Origin: an uncultured Pseudoxanthomonas sp.
GTDB lineage: Bacteria > Pseudomonadota > Gammaproteobacteria > Xanthomonadales > Xanthomonadaceae
Direction: 5' to 3'
Length of the DNA stretch: 64,000 nucleotides
Assembly (NCBI GenBank): GCA_946886405.1
Contig: CAMPIO010000004.1
Coordinates: 7,475-71,474 of the forward strand
In this document: positions 45,260 to 53,418 of the stretch, piece after piece
How the letters are laid out: the number at the start of each line of letters is the position of its first letter
How positions within the stretch are numbered: the first letter of the stretch is position 1
Made by a program: the position numbers and the translations under genes
Notes under the pieces: model-generated
Told to the model about the DNA's origin: nothing
The model's database searches: none
The model's input: the letters and a program-made list of their open reading frames with translations, nothing else

Positions 45260-47031
45260 GCAGGCTCCGGTTCGCGCGGCAGCGCGGTGACGTTGTTCTG
45301 AACGGGTGATCCCTTCGCTTCTAGGAACGCCTTCGCCAGCGCGCGCAGTTGGTTCTCGCCGATGTCCCGACGCTCGACCAGGTGCTCACCCGGATTGCGC
45401 ACGCCTTCGATCTGCTCGCGCTTCACCCCCAGCACGTCGGCGACGATGGGGTCGCTGCCCTCGTTCGAGATGAGGAAGTAGGCCATCACCGGTTCGGCCT
45501 GGCCGTCGCGGTGCACGCGGCCGATGCATTGCTCGTGGACCCCTGGGGACCAGTCGAGCTCGCCGAACACGACGGTGCTGCAGCAGTGCTGGAAGCCATC
45601 GACGCCGGCGCCGGCGCGCAGGGACATGAGCAGTACGCGCGCTTCGCCACTTATGAACGCATTCTTCGCCGCCTGCTTCTGCGCCGGGGACTCGCAGCCG
45701 GTGTACATGGCTGGGTTGAACTCGGCCAGGCGCTCCTGCCAGATGCCGTACACCTCGCGATGCCAGCCGAACAGGACGACCTGCTGGCCACTCTCCACCA
45801 GCAGCCGGACGAACTCAGCCACGAAAGGCGCCTTCGCGATACCGGTGGCTTGCCGCACCAGTTGGTCGAACTGACCGGAGGCCTGCATCTTCTCGCCGCG
45901 GTAGTTCTCGTTGCGGGCGAGGATCACCCTGGCCAGCGCCATGGCGTCGCCCTGCAGGTTCGCCAGCACATCCCGGGCGGACTCGATCTCGTGCGGCACC
46001 TTCGTCAGCGCTGGCAGCTCGCGGCCGACTTCCTTCCGGGTGCGCCGGAGCATGATGCCCTCGCGGCGCAGGTAGGCTCCGAAGGTCTCCGCGTCCTGCA
46101 GCTTCGACTTGCCCCCGGGGGCGGCGATGCACCACTCCCGGATGAACTCGTCGTAGTCGCCCAGCGAGCCTGGCAACAGCGCGTCCACCACGTGGAAGAA
46201 CTCGGCGCCGTAGTTGTAGATGGGCGTGGCCGTGAGCCCCATGCGCAGCTTCGCCGCGTTCGCCACGCGCACCGCAGCGCGGTAGATGTCCGTCCCTGGG
46301 CTGCGTAGCTGCTGGCACTCCTCGAACACCACGTACTGCACCAGCTCGGCCAGCGTATCCGCCCAGCCACGCAGCTTGTGGTAGCTGACCAGGATGACAT
46401 CCGGCAGCGTGTCCCACAGGTCCGGGAGGCGCTGGCGAGGCTGCCGCACCAGCGGGTACGGCCGGCCACTGCGGATGTGGTGCACGCGCAGGCTGGGCGC
46501 GAACTCGGCCATTTTCTCTGGCCAATGGTTCGGGAGCGCCGCCGGGTAAACCACCACCGCAGGCAGGTTCGCCGGCGTGCTCATCGGGCAGATGCCGGTG
46601 ACCGTCTTGCCGAGCCCGAGGTCGTCGGCCAGCAGCAGGCCACCACGGATGGCCGCGGCCGCCGCGCCGATGCGCTGGTACTCGCGCGGGGGTTTGGCCA
46701 GCTCAAAGGGCGGGATCTCCAGGCGCCCGGCCAGCAGCGCCGCCATCGACTCTTCCTGGTGCACATGCTGGTCGGCCAGGCTCTCCATGCTGATGCTGTC
46801 CGCGTCCGAGATGACCATCGGGTAGCGCATCAGGAACCAGTGCAGCTCCCGGCTGTTCTCGGGGGTGGCCAGAAGCGTCGATACCACGCCGGCCTGCTGC
46901 GGCGCGCGGGGGAACACACGCTTCAGGCGAGCCCGCACGTGCGGCTCGCAGACGATGGCCCAGTGCTGCCGGCGTTCGTGACTTCCCACGAACTGCTGCG
47001 CCACCAGTTTCACGGTGCCGAACGTTGTCAT
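45256..47031 (-). CDS. SNF2-type superfamily 2 helicase
   Basis: A 591-aa SF2 ATPase with a unique N-terminal 110 residues. Motif I is DDLGLGKT (Gly139-Thr143). Motif II is EEC (237-239, in VVFEECQQLRS) where DEAQ/DEAH is usual, so the first Asp is replaced by Glu. Motif III is GLTATP, and motif VI QCIGRVHRDGQ near residue 500 is the SNF2 type. It is first or second in a tight group with the PD-(D/E)XK protein and helicase-methyltransferase (4-nt ATGA overlaps). The Glu for Asp change may reduce but need not abolish ATPase activity. Probably replication or DNA-remodelling helicase. Confidence 0.88.
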   Translation of the reverse strand: MTTFGTVKLVAQQFVGSHERRQHWAIVCEPHVRARLKRVFPRAPQQAGVVSTLLATPENSRELHWFLMRYPMVISDADSISMESLADQHVHQEESMAALLAGRLEIPPFELAKPPREYQRIGAAAAAIRGGLLLADDLGLGKTVTGICPMSTPANLPAVVVYPAALPNHWPEKMAEFAPSLRVHHIRSGRPYPLVRQPRQRLPDLWDTLPDVILVSYHKLRGWADTLAELVQYVVFEECQQLRSPGTDIYRAAVRVANAAKLRMGLTATPIYNYGAEFFHVVDALLPGSLGDYDEFIREWCIAAPGGKSKLQDAETFGAYLRREGIMLRRTRKEVGRELPALTKVPHEIESARDVLANLQGDAMALARVILARNENYRGEKMQASGQFDQLVRQATGIAKAPFVAEFVRLLVESGQQVVLFGWHREVYGIWQERLAEFNPAMYTGCESPAQKQAAKNAFISGEARVLLMSLRAGAGVDGFQHCCSTVVFGELDWSPGVHEQCIGRVHRDGQAEPVMAYFLISNEGSDPIVADVLGVKREQIEGVRNPGEHLVERRDIGENQLRALAKAFLEAKGSPVQNNVTALPREPEPA

Positions 47032-47483
47032 AGGGCCTGCCTCTGCAGGTGCACGATCGCCGCCGGCTTGCCGGCCAACGTCAGCGGAGCCCTGCGCGCA
47101 GCCAGTACCCACTGGTCTTTCAGCGCCCAGCGACACGATGAAGCGAGAAGGACGCCGCGAACCTGCTCGAACCCCGCGTAGCGCACCACTTGGCGCACCG
47201 CATCGCCGATGGATCCGCAGACCTTGACCTCGATCACCAAGCCGCCGTCATCCATGGGAAGCCAGAAGTCGGCGCGGCTGTGCTGGTCCAGCTGGAACTC
47301 CCGGACGCACTCGATGCCAGCCTCGACCAGTACCTGGGCGAGCGTGGCGTGCAACTGGACCTCGCTGCCGTACCGGTAGCTGTAGGCGCCCAGCAGGCTT
47401 TCCAGGTTGCGCAGGTGCAGGTGCGCTTCGGTTGCTGGACTGACCGTCAGACGCGGCGGCGGGTTGTTCACGATGCCGGTCAT
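47028..47483 (-). CDS. PD-(D/E)XK nuclease-like protein
   Basis: A 151-aa protein with the core of this nuclease fold: a Glu in the first helix (GSEVQLHATLAQVLVEAG), REFQLDQHSRADFWL with the motif Asp, then LVIEVKVCGS with the E-x-K pair, followed by a helix (DAVRQVVRYAGF). The layout is like VRR-NUC and Holliday-resolvase-type enzymes. It overlaps both neighbouring helicase genes by 4 nt, so the three products are made together. Confidence 0.8.
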   Translation of the reverse strand: MTGIVNNPPPRLTVSPATEAHLHLRNLESLLGAYSYRYGSEVQLHATLAQVLVEAGIECVREFQLDQHSRADFWLPMDDGGLVIEVKVCGSIGDAVRQVVRYAGFEQVRGVLLASSCRWALKDQWVLAARRAPLTLAGKPAAIVHLQRQAL

Positions 47484-50071
47484 GCTGCGGCGGCCTCCGG
47501 ATCCGGAAGCGTGTCGAACAGGCTGGGCATGGAGACCTCGGCCTCCGTGGCCTGGCAGTACCTGACGCCGTCAGCCCAGTAGGGGGTGGACAGCTCCACG
47601 CTCCTGCCCTGCCTGCCCAGCTTCAGCGCGCGCACCGGTACCGTCGCGAGTCCGCCGAAGGGATCAAACACCAGCTCGCCGGGATTGCTGAACCGCGTGA
47701 TCAGGCGGTCCACGATGTCGAACTGCAGCGGGCAGATGTGGTTCTCTAGGCCGCGCTTCGTCTGCTCGCCGTTGAGGGTCAGCATGCGGTTCACGTCGTG
47801 CCACACGTCCGGATCCGCGCTGCCCGGCGCCAGCGACATGAACGTCGACGGCAGCGCGCCGCGCGCCTCCAGCGCTTCGCCGATGCGGACGTGGGCCTCG
47901 TAGTCGTAGATCCCCTGGAGGCTGTGCAGGGTGAACAGCTTGGCCAGCTTGTCCGGGCCCAGCAGCGCCAATTCGTCTGGGGTCAGCGCGCGGTTGCCGC
48001 TCGAGCGCCAGAACGCGTGCGCGTCGACCTGCCAGCGTGCGCGGGTGTATTCGGCCTTGTCCTTGCGCACCGGCTCGTCGGCGTATCCGCGGCTGCGGTC
48101 GGTCTGTGGCTTGTGAACCAGCACGATGTATTCCGGGCTGCCCACGCCCATCTTCGTGCCGTCCTTGCACTGCTCCGACCACCCCAACCGGTAGGTCTGG
48201 TTGTTCTCGCGCACGACGTCGGTGACCACGGTGATCATCCCCATGTAGTCGAAACCGTGACGCCGATAGTGGTGGATTGCTTCGGCGTGGAAGGGACTGA
48301 CCGTCGGCACCCCGGCGCCGGTGACGTTGCCGAAGTTGATCCGGTCCTTGACGTGGATGCAGGCCATGCGCCCCGGCTTCAGGATCCGCAACAGCTCCGG
48401 GGAGAGGAAGTCCATCTGCTCCCAGAAGTGCGCGTTGTCATCGGTATGCCCCATGTCCAGATAGCTGGGGCTGTACTCGTAGTGGTTGCTGAAGGGGATC
48501 GACGTCACCACCAGGTCCACGCTGTCTGCCGCCATCGAGCGCGTCTCGTAGACGCAGTCGTTATTGGCCACCAACCAGCCACGGCCTCTGGCCTCCATGC
48601 GATCGACACCGATGGAGCGCTGCAGTACCTGCGCCATCGCCGCGTGCCCCAGACCGAACTCCCGGATGATCTCGCTCATCTTGTTGACCAGCTCCTTGTG
48701 ACGTGCCCACTTAGCCTGAAGGCTGGCCAGGACCTCGCGCTCGCTCTCGGCGTACACGATCCAGACCTCGACGGTCTTGGTCTGCTGGAACCGCTGGATG
48801 CGGTGAATGGACTGAATGAAGTCGTTGAACTTGAAGCCGATGCCGACATACACGGCGCGGTGGCAGTGCCGTTGGAAGTTGCAGCCGCTGCCAGCGATCA
48901 CGGGCTTTGCAGAGAGGATCGAGATGCGGCCCTGGCTGAAGTCGATGACCGCCTGCTCGCGCTCGTCCAGGTCCTGATCGCCGTAGATGCTGACCGCCTC
49001 CGGTACCGCTGCCTGGATGGCATGGCGTTCGGCCTCCAAGTCATGCCACAGGAGGAAGTGCGAGTCCGGATGATCATCAAGGATGCGGCGAGTGGCTTTG
49101 ACCCGCGCCGGCAGCGTGTCGCGCTTCTCGCGCGCCGCGTCGCGCACACCGATGGCGGCGTCGCGGAACAGATTGCCTTGGCCATCTCGGTCCGGCTCGG
49201 CGCCCGCGTGATTCACGGGCACCTCGACGAAGTGCACGGTGATCGGCGGCAGGTCGTAACCCTCGTCGCTGTAGCCAAGGTCGCTCGGGCGCTGCAGGAA
49301 CAGACCCCAGCTGGCAACCCACATCCAGAACTCGCGCTCCTTGTGCGGGTACAGGGTCAAGTTGTTGGCCTGCGTGCTGTCGCGCTTAAACCAGCGCGTG
49401 AGGGCCTGGCCGGTGTCCATCACGCCAAGGAAGCCGGCGTAGTGGATAAGCTCCTTGTAGCGGTTCGGCGACGGCGTGGCGGTGGCGACGAAGCGGTACC
49501 GGACCTGGTCGAACAGGGTCAGGAACTGCTGGTACGTCTTCGAACCGAAGCTGCGCAGCACTGACGCCTCGTCCAGGCTGGCAGCGGTGAACAGGTTCGG
49601 ATCCAACTTCCCGTCGCGCACGCTCTCGTAGTTCGACAGGTGAATGCCCTGGAAGTCGGGGTCGATCTCGGCATTGGTGCGGATGAAGCGCACCGCCTGC
49701 GCACGCGAGGCATCCTCGGCGTGCCATGCCGCCAGCTCGCGCCGCTGGTCGTCGGTGACGATCGGCGACTCGCCGGTGTTCAGCACGTGGGCATCGTGCG
49801 CGAACTCCTGGCGCACACCCAGCGGCAGCACGATCAGCACGGCGCCGCCTGCGTGGCGCCTGGCCAGCCGCATGATCTCCAACTGCTGCATCGACTTGCC
49901 CAGGCCGAAGGCTTCGAACAGCGCGCGACGGCCGCCCGCGCACGCCCAGCGGACTGCATCAGGCTGGTGGCGAGTCAACAGCGGGTTCACGTCCGCGGGG
50001 TCCACGTGAAACCCCTCCGCGGTGGCCACCTTCACCTTGCGCGCGAGGAACTCCCGATACGCATCACCCAT
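47480..50071 (-). CDS. SF2 helicase fused to a beta-class DNA methyltransferase
   Basis: An 863-aa two-domain enzyme. Residues 1-500 are a SF2 helicase: GLGKS (56-60, motif I), DEAS (167-170, motif II), ATATPSPN (III), and QSIHRIQRF with the two motif-VI arginines. Residues about 500-863 are a DNA methyltransferase with motif IV first (TSIPFSNHY at 523-531; the usual SPPY is SIPF) and SAM motif I last (LVFDPFGGLATVPVRA near 800), the beta-class order used for N6-adenine or N4-cytosine. The ATG at 50,071 overlaps the previous gene by 8 nt. Such fusions recall antirestriction or modification systems; exact activity unknown. Confidence 0.88.
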   Translation of the reverse strand: MGDAYREFLARKVKVATAEGFHVDPADVNPLLTRHQPDAVRWACAGGRRALFEAFGLGKSMQQLEIMRLARRHAGGAVLIVLPLGVRQEFAHDAHVLNTGESPIVTDDQRRELAAWHAEDASRAQAVRFIRTNAEIDPDFQGIHLSNYESVRDGKLDPNLFTAASLDEASVLRSFGSKTYQQFLTLFDQVRYRFVATATPSPNRYKELIHYAGFLGVMDTGQALTRWFKRDSTQANNLTLYPHKEREFWMWVASWGLFLQRPSDLGYSDEGYDLPPITVHFVEVPVNHAGAEPDRDGQGNLFRDAAIGVRDAAREKRDTLPARVKATRRILDDHPDSHFLLWHDLEAERHAIQAAVPEAVSIYGDQDLDEREQAVIDFSQGRISILSAKPVIAGSGCNFQRHCHRAVYVGIGFKFNDFIQSIHRIQRFQQTKTVEVWIVYAESEREVLASLQAKWARHKELVNKMSEIIREFGLGHAAMAQVLQRSIGVDRMEARGRGWLVANNDCVYETRSMAADSVDLVVTSIPFSNHYEYSPSYLDMGHTDDNAHFWEQMDFLSPELLRILKPGRMACIHVKDRINFGNVTGAGVPTVSPFHAEAIHHYRRHGFDYMGMITVVTDVVRENNQTYRLGWSEQCKDGTKMGVGSPEYIVLVHKPQTDRSRGYADEPVRKDKAEYTRARWQVDAHAFWRSSGNRALTPDELALLGPDKLAKLFTLHSLQGIYDYEAHVRIGEALEARGALPSTFMSLAPGSADPDVWHDVNRMLTLNGEQTKRGLENHICPLQFDIVDRLITRFSNPGELVFDPFGGLATVPVRALKLGRQGRSVELSTPYWADGVRYCQATEAEVSMPSLFDTLPDPEAAAA

Positions 50072-50387
50072 TGGGGCTGTCCTCTGGGCTCTTGAGCTGC
50101 GCCAGCGACGCAAGCAGCTGGGTCTGGTGAGCGCGAGAGGTCTCTGTGATCTCCTTGGTAACTTCGTCCATCGCTTCGGTCAGCGCTTGGACGGGGTTCA
50201 TCCCGCGCTCGACTTTCGTGGCAGCCTTGAAAGTGATGACCTGAAACGCAGCTGCCGCGCCGCTGTAGAAGCAGGCCTGCTGGATATCGGCGATGGCCGA
50301 CACGCTGTAGTAAGCATCCGGCGCCACGGCCACAAAATCGCCGCGATTACGCGAGAACGCCTCCCGCATGCTCTCGTAGGCGCTCAT
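50064..50387 (-). CDS. Hypothetical protein, paralogue of the adjacent gene
   Basis: A 107-aa helical protein (MSAYESMREAFSRNRGDFVAV...). The segment ACFYSGAAAAFQVI followed by a variable stretch and ALTEAMDEVTKEI parallels the neighbouring 114-aa protein (ALFYGGTAAAFRLL ... AMLAVMEEISAEI). The two arose by tandem duplication and may form a heterodimer. It overlaps both neighbours. Function unknown. Confidence 0.65.
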   Translation of the reverse strand: MSAYESMREAFSRNRGDFVAVAPDAYYSVSAIADIQQACFYSGAAAAFQVITFKAATKVERGMNPVQALTEAMDEVTKEITETSRAHQTQLLASLAQLKSPEDSPNG

Positions 50388-50728
50388 GCTTCACCACCGC
50401 TCGAGCGAAGGCGGGCGCGCGCTGCGTCCTGCTTCTCCTGCGCCAGCTGTACCAACATCGCCGTTTGCATGCCCATGTCCGCGACGATCTCTGCGGAGAT
50501 CTCTTCCATCACCGCGAGCATCGCTGCGACCGCCTCCTCCGCGTCGAGACTGCCCGGGTTCCTGGCGGCGTATCGCTCCTCCAACAGCCGAAACGCAGCT
50601 GCGGTGCCGCCGTAGAACAGAGCGCGCGCGCTGATCTCAGGCATGTCTACGGTCTCCATCACGCGCCGAGCGCGGGGCGTGCTGACGGCTTGGAACGTAG
50701 ATTGGAATTCCTCGGAGAGTGTGGTCAT
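50384..50728 (-). CDS. Hypothetical protein, paralogue of the adjacent gene
   Basis: A 114-aa helical protein (MTTLSEEFQSTFQAVSTPR...), with FYGGTAAAF and an AMLAVMEEISAEIVADMGMQTAM helix shared with the next gene. The C-terminus is charged (QEKQDAARARLRSS). It overlaps its paralogue by 4 nt and the upstream gene likewise. Expressed in the replication/delayed-early unit; no recognised family. Confidence 0.65.
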   Translation of the reverse strand: MTTLSEEFQSTFQAVSTPRARRVMETVDMPEISARALFYGGTAAAFRLLEERYAARNPGSLDAEEAVAAMLAVMEEISAEIVADMGMQTAMLVQLAQEKQDAARARLRSSGGEA

Positions 50729-50991
50729 GGGCAGTCCTTGGTCAGTAGGTGACGCCCGGCGCCCTCGCGGAAAGCCGGCTCATCGAAGTCGAAGTGGCCG
50801 AAGGCAACGCACGCAGGGAACGCCTTCGGTGGATCTATGCCGCAGGCCGCGATGCGCCCCACGGTGCTGAACAGATGCGAGCGCCTGAGGCAGTAGCAGC
50901 AGCCCCCATCAGCAACGACCGCCTCGCGCACGGCCCTGCCCTGTTGCCTGGAGCAGCTGCGTTCCGGTCTCGTGAGCGCGTCGGCGGTCAT
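50725..50991 (-). CDS. Cysteine-rich small protein
   Basis: An 88-aa protein from MTADALTRPERSCSRQ. Four to six cysteines (CSRQ, GGCCYCLRRS, ACGID, ACVAFGHFDFD) suggest a small zinc-binding fold. The start ATG directly follows the stop of the nuclease-like gene (TGATG). I cannot name a family. Confidence 0.6.
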   Translation of the reverse strand: MTADALTRPERSCSRQQGRAVREAVVADGGCCYCLRRSHLFSTVGRIAACGIDPPKAFPACVAFGHFDFDEPAFREGAGRHLLTKDCP

Positions 50992-51476
50992 CAGAACGAC
51001 TCGTACTGCCACTCGCCGCCGGCGCGGTGCACGCCGTAGAACTGGAAGGGATAGAGCTCGGCCGCGACCTTGATCTTCACGCGCGCGTCGTCTTCCCAAT
51101 GCTTGTCCTTGCCCTTCAACTCATGGGCTTCCAGCGCACCGCCGGCGCGCATGACGAAGAAGTCCACGGTCAGCGTGGTGTTCGCGGCCAGGCGCAGCCG
51201 GATGGCTTCGAACGTCCACCAGAGCACCTCGCCCTTCGCGACCAGGTCCTGCAGGTGCAGTGCGTACGACTGCTCAGTGCCATTCATCTCGCCTTGCCGG
51301 TGCCGCGTGCGCCCCGAGGCCTTTGCACCGTTCGCTGACTGGCCGCTGCTGGTAGCCAGCGGGCGGTAGGCCGGCGCCGCCGGCTTCGTGCCCTGCTCAG
51401 CGCGCGCGGCCGCCGCACGCACGCTTGCTGGTGCCGCGTCGAGCGACGCGTAGCGGATGGCGCCGCCCTTACCCAC
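50991..51476 (-). CDS. DUF1064/PD-(D/E)XK nuclease-like protein
   Basis: A 161-aa protein (GTG start). The C-terminal 98 residues resemble the DUF1064 family of predicted phage Holliday-junction-type nucleases: EVLWWTFEAIRLRLAANTTLTVDFFV with a core Asp, then EAHELKGKDKHWEDDARVKI with the E-x-K-like pair. The first 63 residues are low-complexity Ala-rich sequence, so translation might begin at 51,287 (MNGTEQSYALH), where GGCGAG lies upstream. It overlaps the upstream gene by 8 nt. Confidence 0.72.
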   Translation of the reverse strand: MGKGGAIRYASLDAAPASVRAAAARAEQGTKPAAPAYRPLATSSGQSANGAKASGRTRHRQGEMNGTEQSYALHLQDLVAKGEVLWWTFEAIRLRLAANTTLTVDFFVMRAGGALEAHELKGKDKHWEDDARVKIKVAAELYPFQFYGVHRAGGEWQYESF

Positions 51477-52023
51477 GACCAGACTCCCGCGCGGACAGCA
51501 CGCGCTTCGTGCGCGTCGCCAGGTCGCGCATGTCGCGCACGAATGACTCGACGCGGACGTCGACCTCGTCGGTCAGCTGGAGGATGGCGAGCAGCTGCTC
51601 ACGGCTCAGCGTCTCCAGGGAAACGCCAGCTCCCAGCGCGGGTGCACCGACGGTCACAGCGCCAACGGCGGCAGCGGCAGCGCGCGCTGGGGTCATGTCG
51701 GGCTCGGGGTACATGGGCACCGTCACCTGCGGCGTGCCCGCGCACGGCTCCCACATCGGTTCGTCGCGGCTGTACCGGGTGTTACGGCGACCGCTGGGGC
51801 TCTGCACCAGGCCTTCGCGTTGGAGCTGGCGCAAGATGCCATGCACAGACTGTGGGCTCAGTGGTGCCCAGCACGCCTTCGGGTGGCCCTCGCTCATCGC
51901 CAGGCTGGTAGCGAACTCGGAGAGGTCGCCTGCTGTATGCGGACCGCCGGGTGCGTGTTGCAGACAAGCCAGCACCATGTCACGGCGATAGGTGGCCAGC
52001 TGAGTCTCGTAGCTTTCGCTCAT
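51469..52023 (-). CDS. Winged-helix DNA-binding protein
   Basis: A 184-aa protein. The N-terminal half reads as a winged helix: helix VLACLQHAPGGPHTAGDLSEF, recognition SPQSVHGILRQLQREGLVQ and wing SPSGRRNTRYS. The second half is an Ala/Pro linker then a coiled-coil helix (LSREQLLAILQLTDEVDVRVESFVRDM). Start MSESYETQLATYR overlaps the upstream small gene by 4 nt (ATGA). Likely regulator or replication accessory. Confidence 0.7.
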   Translation of the reverse strand: MSESYETQLATYRRDMVLACLQHAPGGPHTAGDLSEFATSLAMSEGHPKACWAPLSPQSVHGILRQLQREGLVQSPSGRRNTRYSRDEPMWEPCAGTPQVTVPMYPEPDMTPARAAAAAVGAVTVGAPALGAGVSLETLSREQLLAILQLTDEVDVRVESFVRDMRDLATRTKRVLSARESGRG

Positions 52024-52238
52024 CGCCGCGCCCCTTTGTTGATCGTGTAGGTGTTGCGGCGGCTCGCTGCCAACGACGCTTTGCGCCCGGCAGCCTGCTT
52101 CTCGCGGATCCGTTGCTCCATCTCCGCGATCGATCCGGCGCCGTCTTTCAGGAACGCCTCGTAGTTGGCGTAGGCGGGGAAAGCCGTGCGGAAGGCCTTC
52201 AGCGTGGGGAACGTCTGCCCCTCGAACTGGTAGCTCAT
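52020..52238 (-). CDS. Small basic hypothetical protein
   Basis: A 72-aa protein (MSYQFEGQTFPTLKAFRTAFPAY...). It has an N-terminal small domain followed by a basic tail (EKQAAGRKASLAASRRNTYTINKGARR) that may contact DNA. It overlaps the replication protein by 4 nt and the winged-helix gene by 4 nt, so all are co-translated. Confidence 0.62.
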   Translation of the reverse strand: MSYQFEGQTFPTLKAFRTAFPAYANYEAFLKDGAGSIAEMEQRIREKQAAGRKASLAASRRNTYTINKGARR

Positions 52239-53128
52239 GCGGGTTCGCCTTCGGCCTGCGGTTCAAGCTCAGCGCGCGCTTCCGCGATCAGGCGCTCCAG
52301 CTCCTCATCTGCAGCTGCACCTTCCCCGAACGCGCCATAGCCGTGCTGCTGCCGCAGGTACGCCAAGCGGCTGGCCAGCTTTGATCCCTCCGGCGGCGCC
52401 TTCGGATCTCGCAGTGCGGTTTGGGGAGTCGGGGCGGGCGGCGCTGGCTCGCTGGCCGCGCGCCGGGGCTGGAGCTCATCGGTCCAGCGCTCCTCCTCGA
52501 GGTATGTCACCGGATCCGGGACGTAGCCATTGAGCCAGCGGCCGTCTTCCTTCGCGCGACGCTGGACGTCGTCGATCAGCTGCTGCGCGATGTCCTCCAG
52601 GCCCTGACGCTGCCATGCCTCATGAGCACGCTTGCGCCCTACCCGATTCGGATACGCCTGATAGAACTCATCGAAGCGCGACGCGGAGCGTTGCGCAGAT
52701 GAGTGATGGTTCTTGGTGGTTAATGACGTTTCCGTGTCCCGTTTTTGGGACTCTTCGCCGGAAAAACGGGACTGTTTCCCGGAATTCTGGACCTGTTCCT
52801 TTTTAGGAACCGTTCCGTTTCCGGAACCGTTCCGGTTTTCCTCCGGAACGAACAGGTCAGGGCCGCAGATGATGCGATACATGACGATCTGCTTCGTGGT
52901 GCCAGCACGTTTGCCGGTGTCCTCAATGAGTCCCCACTCCTGCAAGCGAGCGAGGTTCGCCACCACGGTCTTCCGGTCTTGCCCGGTGGCAGAAGCCAGG
53001 TACGCGATCGACGGCCATGCGAGCCCACTGTCGGCGCTGGAGCAGTTGGCCAGCACCACCAGCACGAACTTGGTGGAACTCTGGGGGATAGGCTGGCGCA
53101 GCGCCCAGGTGATTGCCTCGACACTCAT
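52235..53128 (-). CDS. Replication initiation protein (lambda O-like)
   Basis: A 297-aa protein. The N-terminal winged helix (SSTKFVLVVLANCSSADSGLAWPSIAYLASATGQDRKTVVANLARLQEWGLI, in part) is the HTH type used by phage replication proteins. A polar linker (about 110-145) lies over iteron-like repeats. The C-terminal part (RFDEFYQAYPNRVGRKRAHEAWQ ... LNGYVPDPVTYLEEERW) is the usual phage replisome domain. Start MSVEAITWALRQP; it overlaps the HTH gene upstream. It is in the lambda O position; I see no P/DnaC-like loader downstream. Confidence 0.82.
   Translation of the reverse strand: MSVEAITWALRQPIPQSSTKFVLVVLANCSSADSGLAWPSIAYLASATGQDRKTVVANLARLQEWGLIEDTGKRAGTTKQIVMYRIICGPDLFVPEENRNGSGNGTVPKKEQVQNSGKQSRFSGEESQKRDTETSLTTKNHHSSAQRSASRFDEFYQAYPNRVGRKRAHEAWQRQGLEDIAQQLIDDVQRRAKEDGRWLNGYVPDPVTYLEEERWTDELQPRRAASEPAPPAPTPQTALRDPKAPPEGSKLASRLAYLRQQHGYGAFGEGAAADEELERLIAEARAELEPQAEGEPA
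52757..52856. other. Candidate phage replication origin inside the O-like gene
   Basis: Iteron-like cluster in the linker part of the replication gene: two exact 12-bp palindromes GGAACCGTTCCG at 52,806-52,817 and 52,823-52,834 (17 bp apart), a third GGAACG at 52,845, and flanking inverted CCTGTTCC (52,792) and GGAACGAACAGG (52,845-52,856). The region is locally less GC-rich. Lambda's ori also lies inside gene O. Confidence 0.6.
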
Positions 53129-53418
53129 GCTTTGCCCACCGCCTTGCGTGCGCGGCGAAGGTCGGGAAACCAGCGATACACCGTGGCGCGATTGACGCGG
53201 TACCGGTCTGCGATTTCTGGCCACTCTGGAAGGCGGTGGAGCTGCTGCGCCCAGAGCACCACGCCGGCATACGGGATCAGCTGCTGGAGGTCAGCAGAGA
53301 TCTCTTTGCCCTCGGCCTGCATCGTCAGAACGAAGTCCACAGCCCAACTCATCGGGTGTGTCCCGCGCGGCTGCACGCGGGCAAGTTCGGGAAGCGTTGG
53401 CGCGTCGGAGAGCGTCAC
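53125..53418 (-). CDS. HTH DNA-binding protein
   Basis: A 97-aa protein from a GTG start overlapping the previous stop (GTGA). The C-terminal half has a clear helix-turn-helix: EWPEIADRYRVNRATVYRWFPDLRRARKAVG, of the resolvase/TetR-like simple type. It lies between the CII/YdaT-like regulator and the replication gene. An alternative start is at MSWAVDFVL. It may regulate replication or early transcription. Confidence 0.7.
   Translation of the reverse strand: MTLSDAPTLPELARVQPRGTHPMSWAVDFVLTMQAEGKEISADLQQLIPYAGVVLWAQQLHRLPEWPEIADRYRVNRATVYRWFPDLRRARKAVGKA

Noticed and set aside
45256..50071. DISARM or BREX defence island reading of the helicase-methyltransferase group
   Set aside because: Marker proteins (DrmB, PglZ, BrxC, PLD nuclease) are absent; similarity is limited to generic helicase and methyltransferase domains.
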